From NCBI GenBank assembly GCA_964565935.1, contig CAZMGW010000038.1, forward strand, positions 1 through 12,491: a stretch of DNA of 12,491 nucleotides, given 5' to 3'. Both the position numbers and the translations under genes were made by a program. Numbering within the stretch: the stretch's first letter is position 1; each line of letters starts with the position of its first letter. Of this stretch, positions 1-6,857 are shown piece by piece. Source of the DNA: JBAXAM01 sp964565935. Lineage in GTDB: Bacteria; Pseudomonadota; Gammaproteobacteria; UBA9339. The notes under the pieces were generated by a model. It was not told the DNA's origin, searched no databases, and saw only the letters and a program-made list of their open reading frames with translations.

Positions 1-15
1 CCTCTTTCAAAACCA

Positions 16-31
16 GCAGGCTAAAGCCTGC
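16..31. repeat. REP-like GC-rich palindrome downstream of trbE
   Basis: GCAGGCT-AA-AGCCTGC is a perfect 7-bp inverted repeat. The stem extends outward by CC/GG around one bulged A (from about position 13). On the minus strand the palindrome is preceded by GGTAGCC, so it has a 5'-GTAG tetranucleotide, a bulged GC-rich stem and a short loop, as in REP elements mobilised by RAYT (TnpA-REP) transposases. It starts 26 bases past the trbE stop and, read on the minus strand, is followed by TGGTTTT, so it could also act as a weak transcription terminator or 3'-end stabiliser for the trb transcript. No second copy was noticed in this window, so assignment to a dispersed family is inference. Confidence 0.55.
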
Positions 32-56
32 GGCTACCAACATACATAATTTTCTC

Positions 57-2465
57 TTAAAATTCCTTATACAACTCTATAGCCCACTCGAGACCACGTG
101 CTTTCAAATATTCTGCCAAAAAGTCTTTTCTGCCATATTTATTCAACAATTCTTTAACTAAAAACTTATCTTCAGGGCGACTGGCGGCACAAAATGCCAA
201 AGCTATTGGCCCTAATTCTATATCAAATAACCGATTTCCTAAACGAGATTGATAATAATATTGTTGTTTTGGGGTCGCCATAGATAAAATTTGCAATTGG
301 CGATCATTTAGCCCCAGTTTCTCATATGAGGCACGCACATTTGGCTCCAAGATACGATCATTTGGCAGCAAAATACGCGACGGACAAGACTCAAGCAATA
401 CAGATGAAATTTGTGTTGCCAATGCGTCTTCTATTGACTGGGTCGCAAAGACAACACTCACATTAAATTTACGCAATGTTTTTAACCAATCGCGAATTTT
501 GGCAGAAAAAACCGGGTGATCCAAATAGACCCAAGCCTCGTCTAAAACTAGCATGGTAGGATCGCCAGTAAAGCGTTTCTCCAAACGATGAAACAAATAA
601 CTCAAAACTGGAGCGACCACACTTGGCGTATTCATTAACCCTTCCATCTCATAACACTGCCAAATATCATCACATTCTTGTTCATTATCAGCATCAAGCA
701 AATGCCCAAATGGACCATTTAAGGTGTAAGTCAGCAATGCCTGACGCAACACCGTGCTTTGAATCAAAGCACACAAACCAGTCATGGTGCGCTGGTGTTT
801 CGGCATATGTGCCAATGACGTCAAGGCTTCCCACACCATTTGCTTGATGTCTGGAGTTACCTCTATTTTTTCATTAGTAAGCAACCCATAAATCCATTCA
901 GCAGACCAAACACGCTCCATTTCCTGATCAACCGCCGCTAGAGGCTGGAAAGCCAACCCCTCATGATCGGTTCCTAGCTCATAATAACCACCACCAACTC
1001 CCGCTGTGGATGTCAAGAAACTTCCACCTTTATCAAAAACAAAAACCTGAGCATTTTTGTAACGACGAAACTGCAGCGCCATTAACGTCAGTAATACCGA
1101 TTTACCAGCACCGGTCGGACCAATAATCATTTGGTGTCCAACATCGCCAACATGATTTACCAGACGAAATGGTGTGCGGCCATGGGTATGGACATACATT
1201 AAAGGAGGAGCTTTTAAATAGGCATCATTTTCCGGACCTGACCATATCGCAGAAAGCGGCATTAAGTGAGCCAAATTCAAGCTATGCAACAAAGGGGTGC
1301 GCACATTAGCGTAAGCATGTCCTGGTAACGAAGACAACCATGCCTCAACCGCATTAAAAGTCTCTGTAATAGTCGTAAAACCCAAACCATTCACCACGCG
1401 CTCTACCTCACGCAACATTTCACTTGATCGCTGCAGATCTTTATCCATTACGGTTACGGTCGCAGTATAGTAACCAAATGACACATAATCTTCTGCCAAT
1501 TCTTTTAATGAACTATCAGCATCTTTGGCTTTTTCTATCGCCGCTGTATCTAAAAGCTGAGTTTCGGTCTTGGTGAAAATCTCCTGAAGCATGTTCAATA
1601 ACCCTTTGCGTTTTGCAAACCAACGAGTTTTATAGCGCTTGAGCTGCACTTCTGCTTCATGCTTATCAAGAGGTATAAAGCGGGTAACCCACCGGTAACA
1701 TATCGGCAATTGATTGAGCTGATCCAATAAAGCGGGCATCGTAGAAGCCGGGAAACCCAATATTGTTACTGTTTTTAGATTGTAATCGCCAAGTTGTGGG
1801 GCTATACCACCAAGCAATGGAGTATCTGCTAAAAATGCATCTAGATACATCGGGATTTCAGGTACGACAATTGGCTGTTGTTTTGGCGAAATAGTTGAAT
1901 GTAAATAAGTTAAAGTTTCAGCATCATCCAAAAACTCTGCCTCAAACATAAAATCTTGCAAAATATCGCAAAATCGCTGCGTTGTAGCAATAAAGAGCTC
2001 TAAGCTTTTTTGATAATCTTCGGCGGCATTTTTAGGTTGAGAAATTACCAATTGGCTAACTTTTGATGTTGATTGTGGTGGAGATAAAAACTGCAGGGTC
2101 AAATAATATTTACTTTCAAAATACTCCCCCACATTAGCAAATTTTTCACGCCTCTCAGCTTCAACTAGCAAGCTTAAAGGATCTGGAAAATAGCATTTTT
2201 CTGGATAAGGTGCATAAAGTTGGCGCTTAGCTTCGATATAGAGAGCCCAACCAGAACCAAATCGTTTTAGTGCATTATTTAATCGCGCAGCAGCCGCAAC
2301 CAATTGCGGTTCGGTAGCAGATTCCAGGTCTGGACCACGAAAACGCAAGGTTCGCTGAAAAGATCCATCTTTGTTTAAGACAACTCCTTTGGCAACAAGT
2401 GCCGCCCATGGAAGCAAGTCCACTAATCTGTCTGGAGTTTGGCGATATTCAGATATATTGAACAT
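57..2465 (-). CDS. trbE: TrbE, VirB4-family ATPase of a P-type (Trb) T4SS
   Basis: 802-residue conjugation ATPase that would power pilus assembly and substrate transfer at the inner membrane of a type IV secretion system. The N-terminus (start MFNISEYRQTPDRL, then a VLNKDGSFQRTLRFRGPDL stretch) is characteristic of TrbE rather than VirB4 proper. The CagE/TrbE/VirB domain lies roughly at residues 180-390. Walker A GPTGAGKS is at residues 449-456; Walker B LVLDEA has D642 and E643. Length is close to family members (about 815-850). The ATG at 2465 is the earliest possible start because an in-frame TAA sits two codons upstream. No Shine-Dalgarno sequence is visible before it. The gene lies 60 bases behind trbD, an unusually wide gap for trb genes, which normally abut. 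No frameshift or premature stop is seen, and both ATPase motifs are intact. Confidence 0.93.
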   Translation of the reverse strand: MFNISEYRQTPDRLVDLLPWAALVAKGVVLNKDGSFQRTLRFRGPDLESATEPQLVAAAARLNNALKRFGSGWALYIEAKRQLYAPYPEKCYFPDPLSLLVEAERREKFANVGEYFESKYYLTLQFLSPPQSTSKVSQLVISQPKNAAEDYQKSLELFIATTQRFCDILQDFMFEAEFLDDAETLTYLHSTISPKQQPIVVPEIPMYLDAFLADTPLLGGIAPQLGDYNLKTVTILGFPASTMPALLDQLNQLPICYRWVTRFIPLDKHEAEVQLKRYKTRWFAKRKGLLNMLQEIFTKTETQLLDTAAIEKAKDADSSLKELAEDYVSFGYYTATVTVMDKDLQRSSEMLREVERVVNGLGFTTITETFNAVEAWLSSLPGHAYANVRTPLLHSLNLAHLMPLSAIWSGPENDAYLKAPPLMYVHTHGRTPFRLVNHVGDVGHQMIIGPTGAGKSVLLTLMALQFRRYKNAQVFVFDKGGSFLTSTAGVGGGYYELGTDHEGLAFQPLAAVDQEMERVWSAEWIYGLLTNEKIEVTPDIKQMVWEALTSLAHMPKHQRTMTGLCALIQSTVLRQALLTYTLNGPFGHLLDADNEQECDDIWQCYEMEGLMNTPSVVAPVLSYLFHRLEKRFTGDPTMLVLDEAWVYLDHPVFSAKIRDWLKTLRKFNVSVVFATQSIEDALATQISSVLLESCPSRILLPNDRILEPNVRASYEKLGLNDRQLQILSMATPKQQYYYQSRLGNRLFDIELGPIALAFCAASRPEDKFLVKELLNKYGRKDFLAEYLKARGLEWAIELYKEF

Positions 2466-2525
2466 AAATTACTAATAAATTTGAACATTAAACAATGTCA
2501 TGACTCTTGCAGAGCAAATATAATT

Positions 2526-2780
2526 TTAAACCCTATAAAATCTTTTTTGTTTTAAATGCCTTGATATCACCTCAAAAAAATATGGATCCTTTTTGGCAAA
2601 AAAAACTGCCACAAAATGGAAAATAATAAATAGTGGAAACAAATAAAATGCATGCAATCCCAGTACCAAGGCTGCGCAAATAGTCCAGTTAAGGATAGCA
2701 AACTGACGCGGTACCCCGCCAAGCATAATTGGAGCAGTTAATGAATTATGCAGCCTAATACGATACCCGGGCGTGTTCAT
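2526..2780 (-). CDS. trbD: TrbD, VirB3-like inner-membrane protein
   Basis: 84-residue small membrane protein of the Trb conjugation apparatus (VirB3 family), needed for pilus assembly together with the TrbE ATPase. The N-terminus carries the TrbD-type sequence with IRLHNSL and IMLGGVPR. A hydrophobic hairpin follows at about residues 27-62, then the short KKDPYFFEVISRHLKQKRFY motif typical of VirB3/TrbD. The ATG begins at the base immediately after the trbC TAG stop (TAGATG), and GGAG inside the end of trbC lies 11 bases upstream, so translation is probably coupled to trbC. It is of normal family length and appears complete. Confidence 0.9.
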   Translation of the reverse strand: MNTPGYRIRLHNSLTAPIMLGGVPRQFAILNWTICAALVLGLHAFYLFPLFIIFHFVAVFFAKKDPYFFEVISRHLKQKRFYRV

Positions 2781-3104
2781 CTAAAACACTACTCCGCCGG
2801 AAAAACCAAATAAACTTACAACCAGGCTCGAGGCGGTAAAAGCGATTGATAACCCCAAAACAATTTGAAAGACACGACGCATGGACCCGCCTGACTCACC
2901 AAAAGCAACACCAAAGCCAGCAAGCACGATTACAACAACGCCTAAAGCCTTTGCAACCGGCCCAGTTAGAGAGGCTAGAATTTTTTCTAGAGGCCCTTCC
3001 CAAGGCAATCCGGTTTCTGCTGCGTAGGCATTAATAACTAAACTAAAGACGCCAAACATAACATTGGTACAAAGATATACAAATTTTTGCCATTTTTTAC
3101 ACAT
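2781..3104 (-). CDS. trbC: TrbC, VirB2-like conjugative pilin precursor
   Basis: 107-residue prepilin. It has a basic N-terminus (MCKKWQK), a hydrophobic signal segment ending AYA, and likely cleavage after residue 28. The mature part begins AETGLPWEGPL, the hallmark of TrbC pilins, and has two hydrophobic helices (about 45-65 and 80-100) separated by a GESGGSMRR loop. In RP4 the TrbC pilin is trimmed at its C-terminus and cyclised by TraF; the C-terminal GFSGGVVF could be a similar site, but that is inference. The ATG at 3104 is preferred over the GTG at 3110 because GGAG (3115-3112) lies 7 bases before it but only one base before the GTG. It is the first gene of trbC-trbD-trbE. TrbB, usually just upstream, is absent here. 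Confidence 0.88.
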   Translation of the reverse strand: MCKKWQKFVYLCTNVMFGVFSLVINAYAAETGLPWEGPLEKILASLTGPVAKALGVVVIVLAGFGVAFGESGGSMRRVFQIVLGLSIAFTASSLVVSLFGFSGGVVF

Positions 3105-3111
3105 AGACACT

Positions 3112-3115
3112 CTCC
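3112..3115 (-). promoter_or_regulatory. Shine-Dalgarno site of trbC
   Basis: GGAG on the minus strand, 7 bases before the ATG at 3104. This spacing is what places the trbC start at the second possible start codon rather than the GTG at 3110. Confidence 0.65.
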
Positions 3116-3171
3116 ATTTTCTATAACTGTTTGATTTTGTTTTGAATTATTATGGCTTGCATTAGATTGGC

Positions 3172-3180
3172 ATTATAACA
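3172..3180 (-). promoter_or_regulatory. Extended -10 promoter in front of trbCDE
   Basis: TGTTATAAT on the minus strand is a perfect TGnTATAAT extended -10 element. No convincing -35 is present (TTGTGT sits about 19 bases upstream of the hexamer), as is common for extended -10 promoters. The predicted transcription start is near 3165, giving a leader of about 60 bases to the trbC ATG. It lies after the obgE stop codon, so the trb genes can be transcribed independently of obgE. Confidence 0.6.
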
Positions 3181-3207
3181 AATTTAAAAGCGAAATACAC
3201 AAAAAAG

Positions 3208-4212
3208 TTATTTTAAAAAACAATCCATAAGTTTATAACACAATTCCTTGGTGCCGATTTTTTTGATGGCAGAAATTTGAAAAACCGGTCCTTTCCATTT
3301 TAGCCGCTTAACAATTTCTTTAACACGCGTTTTGAGCTCTGCTTCTGGCAGCAGATCAATTTTATTCAATACCAACCATCTTTCTTTTTTTGCAAGTTCT
3401 GGGCTAAATTTTTTGATCTCTTTTATGATGGCCTTGGCTGACACAACCGGATCACTATCATCAGTCGGCGCAACATCAACTAAATGCAACAAAATGCTGG
3501 TACGAGATAGGTGTTTTAAGAATTGAATCCCAAGCCCTGCCCCCTCTGCTGCACCTTCAATCAGACCAGGGATATCTGCAACCACGAAACTACGCTCCAT
3601 ATCAACACGCACTACCCCAAGATTAGGATATAAAGTTGTAAACGGATAATCAGCAACCTTGGGACGCGCAGCAGAAACAGATCGGATAAAAGTTGATTTA
3701 CCGGCATTGGGTAACCCAAGCAAGCCAACATCGGCTAATAATTTTAATTCAAGCCTCAAATCGTATTCTTCGCCGGGATGGCCTGGGGTCGTTTTACGTG
3801 GCGCCCGATTGGTGCTGCTTTTGAAATGCAAATTACCAAAACCATGAAAACCACCTTTTGCTACACAAATTTTTTGATTATCTTCAATTAAATCAGCTAT
3901 TAACTCATCAGTACTAGAGTTGTAAATCAAAGTTCCTACCGGCACCCGAATAATTAAATCATCGCCGTTCTTACCCGTACATTGGGTTCCCATGCCATCC
4001 TGACCACGCTCGGCTTCAAAAATTTTTTGGAAACGAAAATCAACCAAGGTGTTCAAATTTCTATCAGTAACGAAAAAAATACTGCCGCCATTGCCACCAT
4101 CACCACCATTAGGGCCGCCAAACGGAGCAAATTTCTCCCGCCGAAAACTCATGCAGCCGTTCCCGCCCGACCCGGCTTTAACTTTAATTTTAACTTCATC
4201 TACGAATTTCAT
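3208..4212 (-). CDS. obgE: Obg/CgtA GTPase
   Basis: 334-residue essential GTPase that binds the large ribosomal subunit and couples its assembly to nucleotide state. The glycine-rich Obg fold covers residues 1-158 (start MKFVDEVKIKV, then GGPNGGDGG). The G domain follows: G1 GLPNAGKST at 166-174, G3 DIPG at 213-216, G4 NKID at 283-286 and a SAI G5 near the end. The protein stops soon after the G domain, so it lacks the acidic C-terminal tail of E. coli ObgE (390 residues); shorter forms exist in other gammaproteobacteria. The frame is open up to a TTG at 4248, but MKFVDE is the conserved family N-terminus and that TTG overlaps the -10 box, so ATG 4212 is chosen. The gene stands alone rather than behind rplU-rpmA. 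Confidence 0.95.
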   Translation of the reverse strand: MKFVDEVKIKVKAGSGGNGCMSFRREKFAPFGGPNGGDGGNGGSIFFVTDRNLNTLVDFRFQKIFEAERGQDGMGTQCTGKNGDDLIIRVPVGTLIYNSSTDELIADLIEDNQKICVAKGGFHGFGNLHFKSSTNRAPRKTTPGHPGEEYDLRLELKLLADVGLLGLPNAGKSTFIRSVSAARPKVADYPFTTLYPNLGVVRVDMERSFVVADIPGLIEGAAEGAGLGIQFLKHLSRTSILLHLVDVAPTDDSDPVVSAKAIIKEIKKFSPELAKKERWLVLNKIDLLPEAELKTRVKEIVKRLKWKGPVFQISAIKKIGTKELCYKLMDCFLK

Positions 4213-4247
4213 AAGGGACAGTAAACTACCTTTTGATAAAATATTCA

Positions 4248-4253
4248 ATTATA
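4248..4253 (-). promoter_or_regulatory. Probable -10 element of obgE
   Basis: A perfect TATAAT on the minus strand, with no good -35 at 17 bases. Transcription would start near 4241, leaving a leader of about 29 bases before the ATG at 4212 and excluding the upstream TTG as a start. Confidence 0.45.
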
Positions 4254-4283
4254 TTTCGCGCTAAAATTCTTAACTAAAGAAGA

Positions 4284-4312
4284 TTGCATTACCAAAAATT
4301 AATGAGTACAAT
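4284..4312 (+). promoter_or_regulatory. Sigma70-type promoter of the rpsU-dnaG-rpoD operon
   Basis: TTGCAT (4284-4289) and TACAAT (4307-4312) are separated by exactly 17 bases and each differs little from the TTGACA/TATAAT consensus. The predicted start is near 4319, giving a leader of about 33 bases before rpsU. It is divergent from the obgE -10, with about 30 bases between the two elements. No LexA box (CTG-N10-CAG type), known upstream of the E. coli operon, was seen. Confidence 0.65.
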
Positions 4313-4333
4313 CCGGAAAAATTATTAACCAAA

Positions 4334-4340
4334 AAAGGGG
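4334..4340 (+). promoter_or_regulatory. Ribosome binding site of rpsU
   Basis: AAAGGGG lies 11 bases before the rpsU ATG at 4352. It is purine-rich but not a canonical AGGAGG, and the spacing is slightly long. Confidence 0.5.
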
Positions 4341-4351
4341 CTTTAAAATCT

Positions 4352-4591
4352 ATGCCAAGTGTTAAAATTAGAGAACATGAATCTTTTGATGGCGCAATGC
4401 GCCGTTTCAAACGTGCTTGCGAAAAAGCTGGTATTCCAAGCAAATTGCGTCAACTCGAGTTTTATGAAAAACCAACCGCCAAACGCAAACGCAAAAAAGC
4501 TTCTGCAGTTAAACGTCAACAAAAACGCGTATCACAGGGCAACTCCTCTCCAAAAGAAAGAGAAAGGGACAGAAGTCGAGACAGAGACTAG
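4352..4591 (+). CDS. rpsU: Ribosomal protein bS21
   Basis: 79-residue small-subunit protein S21, which sits near the 3' end of 16S rRNA and assists initiation. The conserved core covers residues 1-60: MPSVKIREHESFDGAMRRFKR, then EKAGI, EFYEKP and a basic KRKRKKASAVKR segment. E. coli S21 is 71 residues. Here the C-terminus differs and is extended: after residue 60 it becomes SQGNSSPKERERDRSRDRD, an alternating Arg with Asp/Glu tail encoded by a purine-rich tract. S21 tails vary, and longer ones occur in Legionella relatives. First gene of the macromolecular synthesis operon; its TAG stop shares one base with the GTG of the next gene (TAGTG). Confidence 0.96.
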   Translation: MPSVKIREHESFDGAMRRFKRACEKAGIPSKLRQLEFYEKPTAKRKRKKASAVKRQQKRVSQGNSSPKERERDRSRDRD

Positions 4592-5055
4592 TGAACCAAC
4601 CTATCATGCCTAGTAACGTATACTCACGAATTCAAGAGGATATGAAAAGTGCCATGCGTGCAAAAGAGGTAGCGCGCCTTGGCACCATTCGGCTGTTGAT
4701 CGCAGCCATTAGACAACGTGAAATTGATGAGCGCATCACGCTTGATGATGCGCAAATTTTTGCTGTTATAGACAAAATGATCAAACAGCGTAATGATTCA
4801 ATTGAGCAATATAAACAAGCTAATCGGCAAGAACTAGCCGACAAGGAAGAAGCGGAACTTGTTGTATTAAAACAATATTTGCCTCAGGCGCTAACTGAAG
4901 CAGAAATTGCAGATATGATAAAAGAAGCTTTTACTACGACTGGGGCTACCTTGGTTAAAGATATGGTCAAAGTTATGGCGTATATCAAACCCAAAGCGCA
5001 AGGAAGGGCTGATATAGGGAAGATCAGCTCTATCGTTAAATCGATGCTAAAATAG
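4591..5055 (+). CDS. GatB/YqeY domain protein
   Basis: 154 residues from the GTG, or 149 from an in-frame ATG at 4606. It is a stand-alone YqeY-domain protein, related to the C-terminal tail domain of the GatB subunit of Asp/Glu-tRNA amidotransferase, so a link to tRNA has been suggested, but its own role is not established. Recognisable segments are RIQEDMKSAMRAKE, LIAAIRQREIDERI, IDKMIKQRNDSIEQY, LKQYLPQALTEAEI and a C-terminal KAQGRADIG. The GTG start overlaps the rpsU stop by one base, suggesting coupling, with only weak AGAGA nearby; the ATG at 4606 gives a more typical family length, so the first five residues are uncertain. Its position between rpsU and dnaG is common in many bacteria but not in E. 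coli. Confidence 0.92.
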   Translation: MNQPIMPSNVYSRIQEDMKSAMRAKEVARLGTIRLLIAAIRQREIDERITLDDAQIFAVIDKMIKQRNDSIEQYKQANRQELADKEEAELVVLKQYLPQALTEAEIADMIKEAFTTTGATLVKDMVKVMAYIKPKAQGRADIGKISSIVKSMLK

Positions 5056-5103
5056 CTTTACCCAGAAAATCGGTAGATTTACTAATAATTGGCAAGTTTT
5101 TTC

Positions 5104-6852
5104 ATGTCCAAACTAATCCCGCAATCGTTCATTGATGACTTACTTACTCGCATTGATATTGCTGACATAGTTGGCTCTAGGGTTAAATTACGTCGCGCGG
5201 GCAGCAATTTACTTGGATTGTGCCCCTTTCATACCGAAAAAACCCCCTCCTTCACCGTAAGTCCGAGCAAACAGTTTTTTCATTGCTTTGGTTGTGGTGC
5301 TCATGGCAGCGCCATTGGCTTTATCATGCAATTTGAGCACTTAAGCTTTATCGAAGCCGTAGAAAACCTAGCCACCCAACTAGGCTTAACCTTACCGAAA
5401 ACCTCCGGGGATAGCAACAACCAAACTCGCCATACAGAGCTATACCAAGCAACCCAACAGACTGCTACTTTTTACGAAAAACAATTACCTAGTGCAACCC
5501 AATGCATAAAATACCTAAAATCACGTGGTTTCACTGGTACAATTTGCAAAAAATTCGGCATCGGTTATGCGCCCATTGACTGGGATAATTTAAGGTCAAT
5601 TTACAAAAATTCTCCCAAAATTAAACAACAATTAATAGCTGCCGGACTTTTAGTGGCTAAAGATAACAAAACCTATGCGCGTTTCCGTGACCGCATCATG
5701 TTTCCAATACGCAATATCCGCGGACACATTATTGGTTTTGGTGGGCGCACTTTAGGTAAAGACCTTGCCAAATACCTCAACAGCCCAGAAACCACGATTT
5801 TTCATAAGGGTGAAGAGTTATACGGGCTTTATGAAGCTAAAAAAGCGAATAACAAATTAACATCCATCATCGTCGTTGAAGGGTATTTAGACGTTGTAGC
5901 CTTGGCACAATTTGGGATAACTAATGCAGTGGCGACTCTTGGTACGGCTATTTCAACCAAGCAAGTTCAATTATTATTGCGCAACACCTCGGAAGTGATT
6001 TTTTGCTTTGATGGTGATCAGGCAGGCAGAACAGCTGCTTGGCGAGCCTTAGAAAACTCTCTCCCATTAATGCGCGATGGCATTCAAATAAAATTCCTAT
6101 TTTTGTCAGAAGGCGATGACCCAGATAGCCTAATTAGAAAGGAATCAAAAGAACAGTTCGCCGAACGCCTAAAAACTGCCACTCCTCTAGCTGACTTCTT
6201 TTTTAAGCAACTATTATTGGACATCAACCTAAACACCATAGACGGCAGGAGCAAACTAGCTAAAGTTGGAACAGAATGGCTTAAAAAAATGCCTTTTAGT
6301 ATTTTCCGCCAGATGATGTTCAATAAAATTGCCGAGCTAGCCAATATAGACGTCGAAGAATTAAAACAATTAGAACTTAACCAGCCAGTTAGCGAAAATG
6401 TGCAAAATAAAAACGATCAAAATCTTAGTATTGACATATCAATTGCAGTACAAAATGCAATTAACATATTGCTACATCATCCGCAACTTGTTGTTTCTAT
6501 TGAAAACCTTGAAAATATAAAGAACATTAAAATAGGCGGGGTAGAAATATTATCCGAATTGATTTCGGTATTAAAAAAACAACCAAACCTATCAATGGCT
6601 GCTATACTTGAATATTGGAGGGATCGCGAAGAATTTGATACTTTTTCTATGTTGGCATGTAAAAAACCAATAATTTCAATGGAAAACTTGAAAAATGAAT
6701 TTATTGGTATTATACAGTTACTTGAACAACTTGAATTTGATCATCTAATTAAAAGATTGTTATCAAAAGCAGCTGAAGAGGGATTGAGTACAAAAGAAAG
6801 GCAGGAATTACAAAATTTAATAGCTGCTTCAAAAAATAAAAAACAGGCATAA
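5104..6852 (+). CDS. dnaG: DNA primase DnaG
   Basis: 582-residue primase that synthesises RNA primers at the replication fork, recruited by DnaB helicase. The CHC2 zinc finger uses C40, H43, C61 and C64, the same numbering as E. coli. The TOPRIM catalytic core has the EGYLDV motif from E259 and FDGDQAG with D303 and D305 as metal ligands, followed by GDDPDSL. Residues beyond about 430 form the divergent DnaB-binding domain. The reading frame extends upstream to a TTG at 5089, but ATG 5104 gives the family N-terminus MSKLIPQSFIDDLL and has a GGCAAG sequence 7 bases upstream. It lies 48 bases behind the YqeY gene and 5 bases before rpoD. Apparently intact. Confidence 0.96.
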   Translation: MSKLIPQSFIDDLLTRIDIADIVGSRVKLRRAGSNLLGLCPFHTEKTPSFTVSPSKQFFHCFGCGAHGSAIGFIMQFEHLSFIEAVENLATQLGLTLPKTSGDSNNQTRHTELYQATQQTATFYEKQLPSATQCIKYLKSRGFTGTICKKFGIGYAPIDWDNLRSIYKNSPKIKQQLIAAGLLVAKDNKTYARFRDRIMFPIRNIRGHIIGFGGRTLGKDLAKYLNSPETTIFHKGEELYGLYEAKKANNKLTSIIVVEGYLDVVALAQFGITNAVATLGTAISTKQVQLLLRNTSEVIFCFDGDQAGRTAAWRALENSLPLMRDGIQIKFLFLSEGDDPDSLIRKESKEQFAERLKTATPLADFFFKQLLLDINLNTIDGRSKLAKVGTEWLKKMPFSIFRQMMFNKIAELANIDVEELKQLELNQPVSENVQNKNDQNLSIDISIAVQNAINILLHHPQLVVSIENLENIKNIKIGGVEILSELISVLKKQPNLSMAAILEYWRDREEFDTFSMLACKKPIISMENLKNEFIGIIQLLEQLEFDHLIKRLLSKAAEEGLSTKERQELQNLIAASKNKKQA

Positions 6853-6857
6853 ATTAT

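Noticed and set aside
4213..4248. 12-residue N-terminal extension of ObgE from a TTG start
   Set aside because: The conserved family N-terminus MKFVDE begins at ATG 4212, and the TTG overlaps the last bases of the TATAAT box, upstream of the predicted transcript start.
4049..4264. Plus-strand ORFs opposite obgE, including a Pro-rich one
   Set aside because: They are antisense images of the glycine-rich Obg domain (Gly codons read backwards as Pro/Ala), with no ribosome binding site or recognisable protein.
4359..4613. Second-frame ORF overlapping rpsU
   Set aside because: It is a shifted reading of the rpsU coding sequence, which is clearly S21, and has no start signal of its own.
5057..5085. 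Possible internal promoter before dnaG (TTTACC, 17 bases, TACTAA)
   Set aside because: Both hexamers are poor matches in AT-rich DNA, and the 48-base gap is compatible with simple read-through in the operon.
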